64,000 bases of DNA from Allodiplogaster sudhausi (lineage: Eukaryota > Nematoda > Chromadorea > Rhabditida > Diplogasteridae), in assembly GCA_945643635.1 (NCBI GenBank), contig CALZFC010000110.1, forward strand, positions 830,001 through 894,000, read 5' to 3'. Positions 11,993 through 22,900 of this stretch are shown one piece after another. A model generated the notes under the pieces. It had not been told where the DNA came from, searched no databases, and worked only from the letters and a program-made list of their open reading frames with translations. The stretch's first letter is position 1, and every line of letters begins with the position of its first letter. The position numbers and the translations under genes are program-made.

Positions 11993-12958
11993 CTAATAGC
12001 CGGGGGCGGTGCGGGGAGGAGGGCAGTGGTCGCAAGAACCCTTGCCGCCGTTGCCACCGTCGTCTCCGCGGCTGCCAGGGGCGCCGTTGTTTCCGGGGGC
12101 GCCAGGCTGGCCGGGTCCACCGGGGTAGCCAGGCTGTCCGTCGCGGCCAGGGTTGCCGGGGCGGCCATCGGGGCCAGGGGGACCCTGAGGACCGGGGGCA
12201 CCAGGCTGGCCGGGCTGACCAGCGGGAGAAGGCTGAGTGCGGACTTGTCCGTCGCGACCAGGCTGGCCGGTGGCGCCGTCGTTTCCGGGAGATCCGGGCT
12301 GTCCAGCAGGTCCAGGAGATCCACGGCTGCCAGGTCGGCCTCCGGGTCCCTGCTCACCAGGCTGACCGGGCTGTCCATCGGGACCCTTGGGTCCGGGGCC
12401 ACCAGGAGCTCCGGGAGGACCTGCGGGACAGTCGAAGCAGAAGTCGGCAGCGGTAGGTCCACGAGCTCCCTCCGGGGCGTCGGGTCCGGGAGAACCGGGC
12501 TGGCCGGGGCGACCGTCGTTTCCGGGGTATCCGTCCTGGCCAGGGCTTCCGGGGGGACCGGCGGCACCGACTCCGCAAGAGCAGCACTGGTAAGAGGCCT
12601 GACGCTTGGAGCGATCAGTCTCGGCTTGGCGGAAGGAGTCGATCTGAACATTATGAACAGATTAACAATTCGTGCAAACTATGAAAGAAAGAGAGAGAGG
12701 ATGCAAGAGAGAGAGGGGGAGAGAGGGAGAGAAAGTAACGGAGAAAACGGTGACCTTAGTGAACTCTCCCTTGAGAGACTCGGCGCGAGTGCGGCAGAAG
12801 GAGAGTTCGTCCTGGAGGGAGGACTGGACATTCTGCATGTACATGCAGAGCATGGGCACGGCCACGATGGCAGTGAGGGTCGCCACCGTCGAGACGGCGA
12901 CGCCGAAGAAGGCGAACTTCTTCACGCTCTCCACCTCTTCGCTCGAGAACTTCTCCAT
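11993..12958 (-). CDS. cuticle collagen 1 (284 residues, two exons)
   Basis: This encodes a nematode cuticle collagen, an extracellular structural protein secreted by the hypodermis. Exons are 12958-12755 and 12643-11993, joined in phase 0 (68 + 216 residues). Residues 8-66 form the cuticle-collagen N-terminal domain, with a single hydrophobic signal-anchor ([20 protein letters not shown]). RSKRQ just after the exon junction is a furin/BLI-4-type cleavage site. Two main Gly-X-Y blocks follow, separated by a short non-collagenous segment with the pair Cys-Phe-Asp-Cys, and the protein ends [14 protein letters not shown]. The intron carries (GA)n as read on the plus strand. TTCTGCAG immediately 5' of the ATG looks like a trans-splice acceptor. 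It is very close to collagen 3 in sequence and opposite in orientation. Confidence 0.93.
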
Positions 12959-13093
12959 TCTGCAGAAGGAACATGGGAATAGAAGAAGGAAAATAAGGAA
13001 AAGTAGATTGGAATGGAAGGCCACTGAAGACAAGGCAGCCGATAATTGGAACGAGCACAAGTCTCTGCTGCCCTGTCCAGTTACCAGTTACGC

Positions 13094-13100
13094 TTTTATA
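13094..13100 (-). promoter_or_regulatory. TATA box of collagen gene 1
   Basis: TATAAAA on the minus strand, about 136 bases 5' of the start codon. Collagen 3 has the same element about 65 bases from its start. Confidence 0.6.
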
Positions 13101-13189
13101 GTTCAACCAAGCCGGCCGAAAAAGTGATACCTTTCTGCCATTGAGGGACATAGAGAGTTCCGTAGAGAGTAGTAACAGTAAGAGAGTAA

Positions 13190-13620
13190 TAGGTAGATAG
13201 AGAAGAGAGGGAAGGAGAGAGAGTGATAGAGAAGAGAGGGAAGGAGAGAGAGTGGATAGAGAAGAGAGGGAAGGAGAGAGAGTGGATAGAGAAGAGAGGG
13301 AAGGAAAGAGAGTGGATAGAGAAGAGAGGGAAGGAGAGAGAGTGATAGAGAAGAGAGGGAAGGAGAGAGAGAGTGGATAGAGAAGAGAGGGAAGGAGAGA
13401 GAGTGTCTAGAGAAGAGAGGGAAGGAAAGAGAGTGGATAGAGAAGAGAGGGAAGGAGAGAGAGTGATAGAGAAGAGAGGGAAGGAGAGAGAGAGAGGATA
13501 GAGAAGAGAGGGAAGGAGAGAGAGTGGATAGAGAAGAGAGGGAAGGAAAGAGAGTGGATAGAGAAGAGAGGGAAGGAGAGAGAGTGGATAGAGAAGAGAG
13601 GGAAGGAGAGAGAGTGGAAC
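13190..13620. repeat. ~30-bp GA-rich minisatellite
   Basis: Roughly 14 tandem units of about 30 bases built on GATAGAGAAGAGAGGGAAGG followed by AGAGAGAGTG, with units of 29-32 bases. It lies about 90 bases upstream of the collagen 1 TATA box. The frames read through it are artefacts. Confidence 0.9.
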
Positions 13621-13629
13621 AAGTAGTAA

Positions 13630-14380
13630 GAGGGAAATAGAGAGTGGAAACACCTAAGTAGCCGAGATGGGAGAGCCGCTGCATCTCATCTCCCTGGTTG
13701 TGCATCAGTCGGGAGTCTCACTAAGAGATCACTTCTGCACTGTCATTTATCCGTTCAGAAGATGAGAAGGAAGTCAAGGAATCTGTATCCATCTGAATCT
13801 TGAGAAATGTTACTGAAATGGAAATGCCATTCTTCTCAGGCAGCTGAATTTCGTTATTCTTGCAAGGCGAAGATGAAAGACCTCAAAAGGTGTTGTGTTA
13901 TTCTTGCAGACAAGATGATTCCGCTGTAATCGGCGCGCAAAGATCGTAGAGGACAGCCCCAGGTTCATCTCTCATTTTATGTTTCTCTCTTTACTTTCTC
14001 CACCCTCTCGCACTCTCCACACTCTCTCACTCTCTCTCTCTTTCTTTTCCCCTCCATCTCATTGTCTCTATTCCTCCCTACTCATCTCCCAGTTTAAGCG
14101 CTCTCTTTCCGCTACGTGTTTATCGCACGACATCGCCCCAGGGATGGAAAGATAGAGAAACAGAGAGAGAGAGAGTGAGAGAGAGAGAGTGAGAGAGAAG
14201 GTAGAACAGGTGGCTAGAGAAAGAGTGAGAGAGAGAGACGGTGGGAGTAAGAGAGCGAGAGGGTCTGAGACATGAGAGAGTGAACACACAAAGGTGAGAG
14301 AGCGACGAGAGGCAATGAGCACCAGGAAAGGCGGCTTTTTCGGATGATTATTTCAAGTTTTTATTCGGTTCGTCCGCCTC
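13630..14380. other. intergenic region between divergent collagens 1 and 2
   Basis: No coding sequence was seen. It contains CT-rich (13985-14050) and GA-rich (14160-14280) stretches. It probably holds the regulatory region shared by the divergent genes. Confidence 0.5.
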
Positions 14381-14390
14381 ATGCAGGCAG

Positions 14391-14400
14391 AGGATAAAAG
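14391..14400 (+). promoter_or_regulatory. possible TATA-like element upstream of collagen 2
   Basis: GATAAAAG lies about 450 bases 5' of the collagen 2 ATG. Just downstream, a ~45-base segment (GAGGACAGCAAGGGCGAGCA...) is tandemly repeated at about 14417-14460 and 14467-14511. If this is the promoter, a 5' UTR intron containing the CT-rich DNA to ~14842 would have to be removed. Confidence 0.35.
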
Positions 14401-14847
14401 GGAGCCGGGCAGAGGAGAGGACAGCAAGGGCGAGCAGTCCAGCCAACTCAGCCTGGCAATTCAAGAGGCGAGGACAGCAATGGCGAGAAGTCCAGCCAAC
14501 TCAGCCTGGCAAATTTGCCACTTCGCTCTTCCATTCCAATATTTCATTTCTTGTCTCAATCCGCGCATTTTAATTCCCACTCCGCAATATTCGCAAGGAA
14601 GCAATTTTTCTGCTTCTCTGATCTGCTCCTCTCTCCCCCAATCTCTCTCGTTCTCTCTCTTCGTCCCCATCTCTGTTGATTCCGCCTCTGTCTCTCTCTG
14701 TCTCTCTCTCTCTCGTTCTCTCTCCCTTTCTCTTACTTTTATCATTCTCTCTCCGTCTCTGTCTCTGTCTCTTTCTTTTTTAATTCGCTCAGTAATATGT
14801 ACAATTACCTTGAGTACCTTGAGTAATACTTGAATTATGCAGGAAAC

Positions 14848-15104
14848 ATGGACGAGAAGGCGAAGCTTTTCGAGGCCGAGAGCGTGAAGAAGTTCGCCTT
14901 CTTCGGCGTCGCCGTCTCGACGGTGGCGACCCTCACTGCCATCGTGGCCGTGCCCATGCTCTGCATGTACATGCAGAATGTCCAGTCCTCCCTCCAGGAC
15001 GAGATCAACTTCTGCCGCACCCGCGCCGAGTCTCTCAAGGGAGAGTACAGCAAGGTGAACTTCCGTGCCTTCTCTTACTTTATTCTCTCTTCCTCTCTCT
15101 CTCC

Positions 15105-15151
<47 letters not shown>

Positions 15152-15818
15152 GCAATGCCTTTTTCAGCTGGAGCACTTCCGCATGTCGCAGCAGCCATCT
15201 CGTGAGAAGCGTTCTTCCACCCAATGCTGCTCCTGCGGAATCGGTCCGGCTGGTCCGGCCGGAGCCCCCGGTCAGGACGGAGTTCCCGGCCACGACGGCC
15301 GGCCCGGCCAGCCCGGCAACCCCGGCCCCGACGCCACCGAGCAGCACGCTCTGCCCCGCCCTGAGGACTTCTGCTTCGACTGCCCGGCCGGACCTCCAGG
15401 ACCTGCTGGTTCCCCCGGTCTCAAGGGACCCACTGGACCCGCTGGCAACATCGGCGAGCAGGGCCCCAATGGTCGCCCCGGTGCCCCCGGCACCCCAGGC
15501 CCCCAGGGACCTCCCGGCCCCCCCGGAAACGACGGCCAGCCCGGCCAGTCCGGTGCTCCCGGACAGGTCCGCACCGTGCCTGCTCCCCCCGGCCCCCCTG
15601 GCCAGCCCGGAGAGCCCGGCCCTCAGGGCCCTCCTGGCGCCGACGGACGCCCCGGCAACCCTGGACGCGACGGAGGTGCTGGCCCCCAGGGCGAGCCTGG
15701 CCAGGACGGCGCCCCTGGCAAGCCCGGCGACAACGGAGAGAAAGGAGCTCCTGGCAAGGACGGAGCGAAGGGCTCTTGCGACCACTGCCCTCCCCCTCGC
15801 ACCGCCCCCGGATATTAA
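14848..15818 (+). CDS. cuticle collagen 2 (285 residues, two exons)
   Basis: Exons are 14848-15054 and 15168-15818, joined in phase 0 (69 + 216 residues). The N-terminal domain (residues 11-67) includes the same hydrophobic anchor as the other two collagens and a conserved Cys in [17 protein letters not shown] near the start of exon 2 is the predicted furin-type processing site. Cys-Cys-Ser-Cys precedes the Gly-X-Y region, Cys-Phe-Asp-Cys interrupts it, and the tail is [14 protein letters not shown]. Pro and Gly codons are strongly C-biased, making exon 2 very GC-rich. The 113-base intron is mostly (CT)n. TTATGCAG lies 5 bases 5' of the ATG, consistent with a trans-splice or 5' UTR acceptor. 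Confidence 0.93.
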
Positions 15819-15913
15819 GAATCCATCTCTTGCTCTTTTCGCTCTCCTCCTTCTGCCCGACTGTTCCACCATATTTCGGGCTAAATATTAATTTATTAAC
15901 TAAATGTCAGCGC

Positions 15914-15919
15914 AATAAA
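15914..15919 (+). promoter_or_regulatory. poly(A) signal of collagen gene 2
   Basis: AATAAA about 95 bases 3' of the stop codon. Confidence 0.65.
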
Positions 15920-15924
15920 TGCGG

Positions 15925-16097
15925 TTGCATGGCCCATTCTGTTCTGTGATTGCGTTGGTTGGACGGAGTGAAGAAGACGCATACACAACATCTTAAACAT
16001 CCAAACCAACATCCTTCCCTTGCTTGCTACCCGACATCTTTTTTCACCATTCTTCATTTTCACAGACATTTGTCAGCTAAACCGCGAGGAATGCCAT

Positions 16098-16140
<43 letters not shown>

Positions 16141-17346
16141 GAGAGAGAGAAAGAGAAAGAGAGAGAGAGAGAGAGAGAGGGAGAGAGGGAGAGAGAGAGG
16201 GAGAGAGAGAGAGAGAGAAAGCGAAATGGCATGTAAGCGAGTGAAAAATAGAGAGCTCGTCAGACAGCGAAGGAATGCAAAACTGTGCCATGATCACCAC
16301 AGGAATATTGTGCCGATCCTAAGCTTTTCAAGTTTTTCTCCAAGGTTTTACGATGGGGTTGCGTGCCTGGAAGGATTCACCTAGTCAATGGAAGATGTGA
16401 TAGAAAAGAAAGAAACTTGGAGCGCATAGAGACGAAGAGAGAGAGAGAGAGATATGGATAGAGAGAGGTCGAGAGGGGGAGATGCGAAGAAGCATGGAAA
16501 AAAGAAAGCGAATTAGCTTCTTATGGCAGAGGGTTTCTGAGAAAACTATTCATGAGATACTGTTGATGTGCTCTCCTGACAGAGAGAAGTCTCTAGCATT
16601 CTGCTGTCTTCTTCTTGGAAGAATCCCCTAATTTTTCCGTCTCACTGACTTTCCCCAAATACCAGCAAACAACATGGATGGAACCCAACCGAGCGAGTAA
16701 ATTTATATTAGTTATTTCGATGTTCAATGCTCTCTTGTTGTGGAAGTGATGCCAATATATGTATAACTGAAAGGTTAAAAGAACAACTAGGCGAGAGCAG
16801 AAAGGAGAGAGGTTTTTGAGAAGAGAATTGCAGGGTTCTTAGTGGAAGGAATGAAAACTGAAATTGGCTGGCCTTTCGAATAAGTTCAGCAAAAGAAGGG
16901 CAAGAGACAGCTTGCTCACGTCAGTTGGGAGGGAGAGGAAGGAACGTGGAACAGATTCCACTCACTCTCACAGAAAATTCTAGCAACTACTTCGCTCTGT
17001 TTTAGTCACACTGTCGTGTTTTCTCAGTACATTTCAAGTGGAAGTATTATAATAAATAAAATAATAAAAAAACCTACATAAAGGAAAGAGTAGTTCAACT
17101 CACTTTTCAGACAAGCCAATAAACAGCAAAATGACAAAGAAAAGGGCAGGAAGAGTACTTAGATTAACTTCTTCACAGTTGTAAGCTGTTCTTTTTCATT
17201 CTTTCGTGCATTCCAAGGGACTAATGAGGCTATGAGACGGGTCAGTTCGTTCAATTCTCCAGGGTTCTCTTACAAGATGATCCAGAGACAGTTGAATGGA
17301 ATGCATAGATCAGAAGAGATAATGCAGAGAGAGAGAGAGAGAGAGG

Positions 17347-17393
<47 letters not shown>

Positions 17394-17600
17394 AAGAGTG
17401 AGAGGGAGAGAAAGAGAAAGTGGATTAGAGAGTTGAAGCAGAGCGGTGCTAGTCGCCTCTTGACTCTCGACAGTTCTTCCACCGATTCGAAGGTCATGCA
17501 ATGACACTCTTTTCTTGTCTGATCTCTCATCAAAGTACACACTCTCTCGCGATGACAAGGCGGTTCATGAAGCAGTGAACCTAAAATGAAAACGTTCATC
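15925..17600. other. intergenic region upstream of collagen 3
   Basis: No coding exon was recognised. (GA)n microsatellites lie at about 16100-16220, 16435-16455 and 17326-17390. The rest is unique AT-rich sequence and probably includes the collagen 3 promoter. Confidence 0.55.
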
Positions 17601-17612
17601 GCTCAGCTCCAC

Positions 17613-17619
17613 TATAAAA
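17613..17619 (+). promoter_or_regulatory. TATA box of collagen gene 3
   Basis: TATAAAA lies 64 bases 5' of the chosen ATG at 17683. Transcription from it would begin near 17643. Upstream in-frame ATGs at 17629 and 17641 therefore lie before or at the expected transcript start. Confidence 0.6.
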
Positions 17620-17682
17620 GGACACCGGATGAGCAATAGAATGAAGAGCAGCCCTCTCCAGTTGTTCACTCCCTCTTCAGAC

Positions 17683-18661
17683 ATGGACGTCAAGACCAGC
17701 GACTACGAGGTGGAGAGCGTGAAGAATTTCGCCTTCTTCGGCGTCGCCGTTTCGACGGTGGCGACCCTCACTGCCATCGTGGCCGTGCCCATGCTCTGCA
17801 TGTACATGCAGAATGTCCAGTCCTCCCTCCAGGACGAACTCTCCTTCTGCCGCACCCGCGCCGAGTCTCTCAAGGGAGAGTTCACTAAGGTCACCATTCT
17901 CTCCCTTACTTTCTGCCCCTCTCTCTCCGCTTCTCTCTCTCTCTCTCTCTCTCTCTCCTTATCTGTCTTCGTTAGTTTGCTAGAATTCTTAAAACGTTCA
18001 TGATGTTTAGATCGATTCCTTCCGCCAAGCCGAGACTCAGCGCTCCAAGCGTCAAGCCTCTTCCCAGTGCTGCTCTTGCGGAGTAGGCGCCGCCGGTCCC
18101 CCAGGACCCCCCGGCCAGGATGGATACCCCGGAAACGACGGTCGCCCCGGCCAGCCCGGTTCTCCCGGACCCGACGCCCCGGAGGGAGCTCGTGGACCTA
18201 CCGCTGCCGACTTCTGCTTCGACTGTCCCGCAGGTCCTCCCGGAGCTCCTGGTGGCCCCGGACCCAAGGGTCCCGATGGACAGCCCGGTCAGCCTGGTGA
18301 GCAGGGACCCGGAGGCCGACCTGGCAGCCGTGGATCTCCTGGACCTGCTGGACAGCCCGGATCTCCCGGAAAGGACGGCGCCCCCGGCCAGCCTGGTCGC
18401 GACGGACAAGTCCGCACTCAGCCTTCTCCCGCTGGTCAGCCCGGCCAGCCTGGTGCACCCGGCCCCCAGGGTCCCCCTGGCCCTGATGGCCGTCCCGGCA
18501 ACCCTGGCCGCGACGGACAGCCCGGCTACCCCGGCGAGCCTGGCCAGCCTGGCGCCCCCGGAAACAACGGCGCCCCCGGTGCTCGTGGCGACGACGGCGG
18601 CAACGGCAACAAGGGTTCTTGCGACCACTGCCCTCCTCCCCGCACCGCCCCCGGCTATTAA
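17683..18661 (+). CDS. cuticle collagen 3 (285 residues, two exons)
   Basis: Exons are 17683-17889 and 18011-18661, joined in phase 0 (69 + 216 residues). The start at 17683 is preferred over in-frame ATGs at 17629 and 17641. Its N-terminal length then equals the paralogues, and an acceptor-like CTCTTCAG ends two bases before it. Domains are as in collagens 1 and 2: N-terminal cuticle-collagen domain with signal-anchor, RSKRQ processing site, Cys-Cys-Ser-Cys, interrupted Gly-X-Y blocks and the [14 protein letters not shown] tail. Exon 2 is nearly identical to that of collagen 1. The first exon shares long stretches of identical nucleotides with both paralogues. The intron contains (CT)n. Confidence 0.93.
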
Positions 18662-18740
18662 GCCTTTCTCCAGCTCTTTACCATGCTCAATGGAATCTCA
18701 GCTTTCGCGATCTTTCTCGCCCTCAGCTCAACATGATCTG

Positions 18741-18746
18741 AATAAA
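18741..18746 (+). promoter_or_regulatory. poly(A) signal of collagen gene 3
   Basis: AATAAA 80 bases 3' of the stop codon. Confidence 0.7.
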
Positions 18747-19059
18747 CAACTTTATCTCATATCTTATCGATTCCTTTCAGTTGCAATATTACTCTGTAAT
18801 GGGAACAGATCGAGCAGTTATGATTAGCCTCGGTCACACTTTTGCAAAGAAAGAAATATAAAAAGCGGAGAAAATAATCTTGCAGCAGTTGGCTTGCCTA
18901 GTGGGACGTTTCCCACTTCTACTCCTAGGATAAGTTTGCAAATTCATGAGATGTATAAGAGTGCGTACTCCCATCCGATGGAGCTCTTAAATTCTAAGAA
19001 TCAATCCTTCTCTCTTACCAATTCAACGTCTGGCAAATGTAAGTGATCAGCAAGCTGTA

Positions 19060-19189
19060 TTCTAGTGTAGGCGTCCCATCGAATTATAGGCGTCCCATGA
19101 AAAATAAAGACGTCCCATCAATGAAAAATAAAGGCGTCCCATTGCAATGGGACGCCTATATTTTTTTCGATGGGACGCCTACACTAGAA
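19060..19189. mobile_element. 130-bp hairpin MITE with TA target duplication
   Basis: The ends TTCTAGTGTAGGCGTCCCAT and its reverse complement are perfect inverted repeats of at least 23 bases. They are flanked on both sides by the dinucleotide TA (19058-19059 and 19190-19191). The core word GGCGTCCCAT recurs inside with AAAAATAAA-type spacers, and a second inner inverted repeat is centred near 19146. This fits a Tc1/mariner-type MITE. It lies in the spacer between collagen 3 and the transporter gene. Confidence 0.75.
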
Positions 19190-19540
19190 TATGGCCAAAT
19201 AATTTACCCCTGTCATCAAAACCAATGCGCATCTGGACAGTTCTTTAATTTTCAGCACACTTTATACAAGCAAATTACTTTCAATACTTATATTATATAT
19301 AAAGTTCCTATCCGTGAACACCTAAGGCTCCTCAGACAGGCATTTATAAGGTTGATAGCCAAACGAGAAAACTCTCCATGAGATCATTCGTAAAGCAACA
19401 AGACAAATTAATTAAAGCTGATCAAAGTTTTGACAGATATCAAGAGAATGCATGGGAGAAGAGGGGTGGAATAGATGAGTCAGTATCAGAGGAGATGGGG
19501 GCTCAGAATCTCGACGGGAGAGGAAGGGGAGGGGGGGGGC

Positions 19541-19921
19541 TCAGTATCGAGGAGAAAGGAGGGGGGCCGTGGAATCATCCTGGGAGTGACTCCTCGAAGC
19601 ACAGATCGCAGCGACCACTCGATAGCTCTGCACTCCGCCTGATTCAGGCAAGGCACGCCATACAACAAGCAAGGCAGCCATGGAAGGCAGCACGAAGAGG
19701 AGCACGAAGGCCCAGCCACCCACAACCTGCAAAGGGACGTACTCTTCTCTTCTTCTCTTTCTCTTCTTTTCTCTTACTCGGAATAATGGAATGACAGCGA
19801 AGTTCGTGGAGGCGATCAGTACATTTCCGATGGCGAAGCAGAGAGACCAAACTGTTGCGCGGTGCCGCTGAGACACCAACTCAGGACCGATGAACCATGC
19901 GATTGGGCCGAGAACCAGGCT

Positions 19922-19964
<43 letters not shown>

Positions 19965-22900
19965 GGGGGAAGGGAAAGGAGTGAGAGCGAGAGAGAGGGG
20001 GGGAAGGGAAAGGAGTGAGAGAGAGAGAGAGAGAGAGAAATGAGAGCACGAGAGAGGAAGGAAGAAAGAAGAAAGAGAGCGAGAGAGAAAGAAGTAACCA
20101 GAAGGAGCGAACTGAGTTCACGCTAAAGAACAGTTCTCCCACACCAACAAAACACGATTAATTGAATGTGCATTTCGGTGTCGGCTGACACGGAAGGAAG
20201 CAGAGTGCCTCAGCTACTAGGAGTTGCAAATTCATTCACTCTAGGCTATTCCATTAGCATCAGATGGAGTCTAAGTGTTGCAGCTCACCCTTCTTACTTT
20301 CTCTCTCTCTCTGTCTCTCCACCACACCAATTTCCCTCTTTCTCACCCCTCTCCCTCTAGTTTTCTCTACCAGTTCCTCATATTATGCCTTTGTATTTGC
20401 AACCCTAGAACTTAAGTTTGAATTTCACTTACAAAACAAATTGTATGCAGAAATTTAGGCGGCAACGAAAGAAAACCCCAAAGACCTCTCGACTCTACTC
20501 ACCAAGTTTCCACCTGTTCACTTCCATTCAATCAACGTGTTCCAACCAACAGCTATTCGAAAGGCATAACACATCATAGAGTCGGACTGAAACGTACTCT
20601 GCACAATACATGAGAACGAGAGGGAGAATGTACGTGAGATAAAGAAAGAACGAGAGAGGAAGAAATAGAAAAAGAAAGAGCGAGAGAGAACGGAATAGTG
20701 AGAGAGATAGAGTTAGAGAGAGAGTGAAAGAGAAAGAGCGCGAGGGCGTGAGAGGATATGAGAAAGGTATTGGCCGGGGCAGGGTGAATACGAAGAAATT
20801 AGGTATTTAGAACTCAGCGAACATCGCCGATGCTGATAACGCGGCCGTGACTTGGTGGCCTTATTCTTGGCAGAAAAAAAGACTGCAAACCCAAAGCAAA
20901 CGGAGTAGGCGACGAGAGAAGCAACGGCCGCCATAGCAATTCTGTGGTCGAAATGAGAGAGGGAGCAGCAGACTGCGAAGCACAACAGGAAGGACCTGTA
21001 GTTTGAGCTGAGATGCTGACTCCTTCCTCTTACAGAGGCTTCTTTGTATTTGTCGGCGCGACTTGATTGAGGCCGCTGCCCTCTCTTGCTGTGCGGCCGC
21101 TCAACTCTTGGCTCCTTAACGGTCCGCTCAGCTGCAGCTAATGCTTGCTTCCGCCTGTGTGCCTCAGGCCTTCCCAAGTCTCCAAAGGCACTTTCTAAGG
21201 TTACCTCTTGCCGTATACGAGCTTCCTCTCTCTCTCCTTTCGTCATCCAACTCAACTAGTACCCTTGGGCCAGGGGAATACGTGATCTACTTAGGCCCTT
21301 TATGAGTTATGTCTGGTCTGGACTCTTCTTCTTCTGACCCTCCCAAGACTGTCTCTCCTCTGGTCTCGTTTGCCGATCGATTCCAGAAAAACCGCCGCAA
21401 GCGGATTCGAGCTGATGGCGGCTCCGCTGGCGACGAGGCAAGCGAAGACGAACTCATCCACCTCATGGCCCAGAAAGTCGACGCCCTGGTCGTCGCCCTC
21501 TCTGCCAAGGACGACGACATCCATTCCCTTTCCACTCTCCTGGCCGAGAAGGAGAAACGAATCTCCACTCTGGAGGCAGCCCATTTTGATCTTCTTTCGC
21601 GTTTTGATGCTTTCCTCTCTGCTCCCGTTCCCGCTAGCACCGAGTTAGACGTTGAAATGACTGCTCCCACCCTTTCTCCTTCTCGCGGGGCTGCCTCCGT
21701 TCCCCCTCCTTCCAACCCACCTCTTCCTCCCCCTTCCACCTCTCTCGTATCTGAGGCCGCCTGGAACCCCTCCTTCGAGACGGAGGAGGAGAAGGCCGAT
21801 AGAACGGAACGCCGTCGTTCCGTTGTTGTTGCCGGTGTGGACTATGCATACGGCACTTCCACTCAGCGAGTTCTCTGTTACTATGATGTTATCACACGTA
21901 TGCTTGATTTCCTGGATGTCTCTGTTGTCCCCGTAGCAGTGTACCCTCTCCCCTCTCGGCTCCCGCACCGCTCTATTGAAAGTTGTCCTACCCAATTCCG
22001 CTGCCCAGGAGGAGATGATCAGGAAGGCCCCTCGTCTCTCTCAGTCGGACGACTTCTTCCGCATCTCCGTCCGCCCTTCCCTCACCCTGGCTCAAAGGGG
22101 CATCAAGCCCTCCGCTCCCCGTCCCCGCTTGGATTATTCCAAGTTCTTCCGCCACCCTCGCCCACTCTCTCAGGCCAATCTCGGCCGCCCCACAAACACC
22201 GTCCCCATCCAGCCTCCCCCACAATACAGGCGTCCTGCCATCCATCGCAATCGTAACCCGTCCTTTACTATCCCCCCTCTCTCCTCTTATCAACAGCATC
22301 GCAGTGCTGCTCCCGCTTCCCCCTCTCCCTATAACCTGTGGCATCGCAACGCCGGTCCCCCTCCTTCTTCTTTCTACCATTGGCCTCCTCTCCATTACAA
22401 TTAAGCAGTGCCATTCGCAGGTCTAATCTCTTATCCCATTGTAAAGTTCCCGTCGATGTCTGCAAGATCTCATTATTTAACGCCAGATCTATTGTAAATA
22501 AGACCGCGGAATTAGCTAATGTTTTAAATCAGTCTTTCGGCATTATTGCAATTGTAGAGTCTTGGCTCTCTTCTAAGTACCCAGATTCATTCATCTTAGC
22601 TGGCAATTCCAATTATAATGTTTATCGCACCGATCGCCCCCGTCGCAAAGGGGGTGGAGTTTGTCTCTTAGTCCACTCCGCCATTTCTTGCAAGATTATC
22701 TTATCCAGCTCTACTGCAGGCTCTTTTGATCTTCTTGCCGTAGACAGTAGCTTTAACGGCGGCCTTGTTCGTATTATTACTGTATATCGTGCTCCATCTT
22801 CTTCCGCTGAAGGCAACTCTAGTCTGATCAATTCTCTCCGCGATCTCTCTTCATGCGCACATCCTACTATCATTCTGGGGGATCTGAACTTCCCCGAACT

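Noticed and set aside
11644..12982. Long Ala/Pro- and Gly/Ser-rich frames (335 and 366 residues) over the first collagen
   Set aside because: They are alternative-frame shadows of the GC-rich Gly-X-Y exon; the same shadows appear over all three collagens.
13190..13620. CRISPR-like array
   Set aside because: Units are contiguous low-complexity repeats without unique spacers, in a eukaryotic genome.
13096..13705. Leu/Ser-rich repeat proteins at 13.1-13.7 kb
   Set aside because: Produced by the 30-bp GA-rich minisatellite; no coding signal outside the array.
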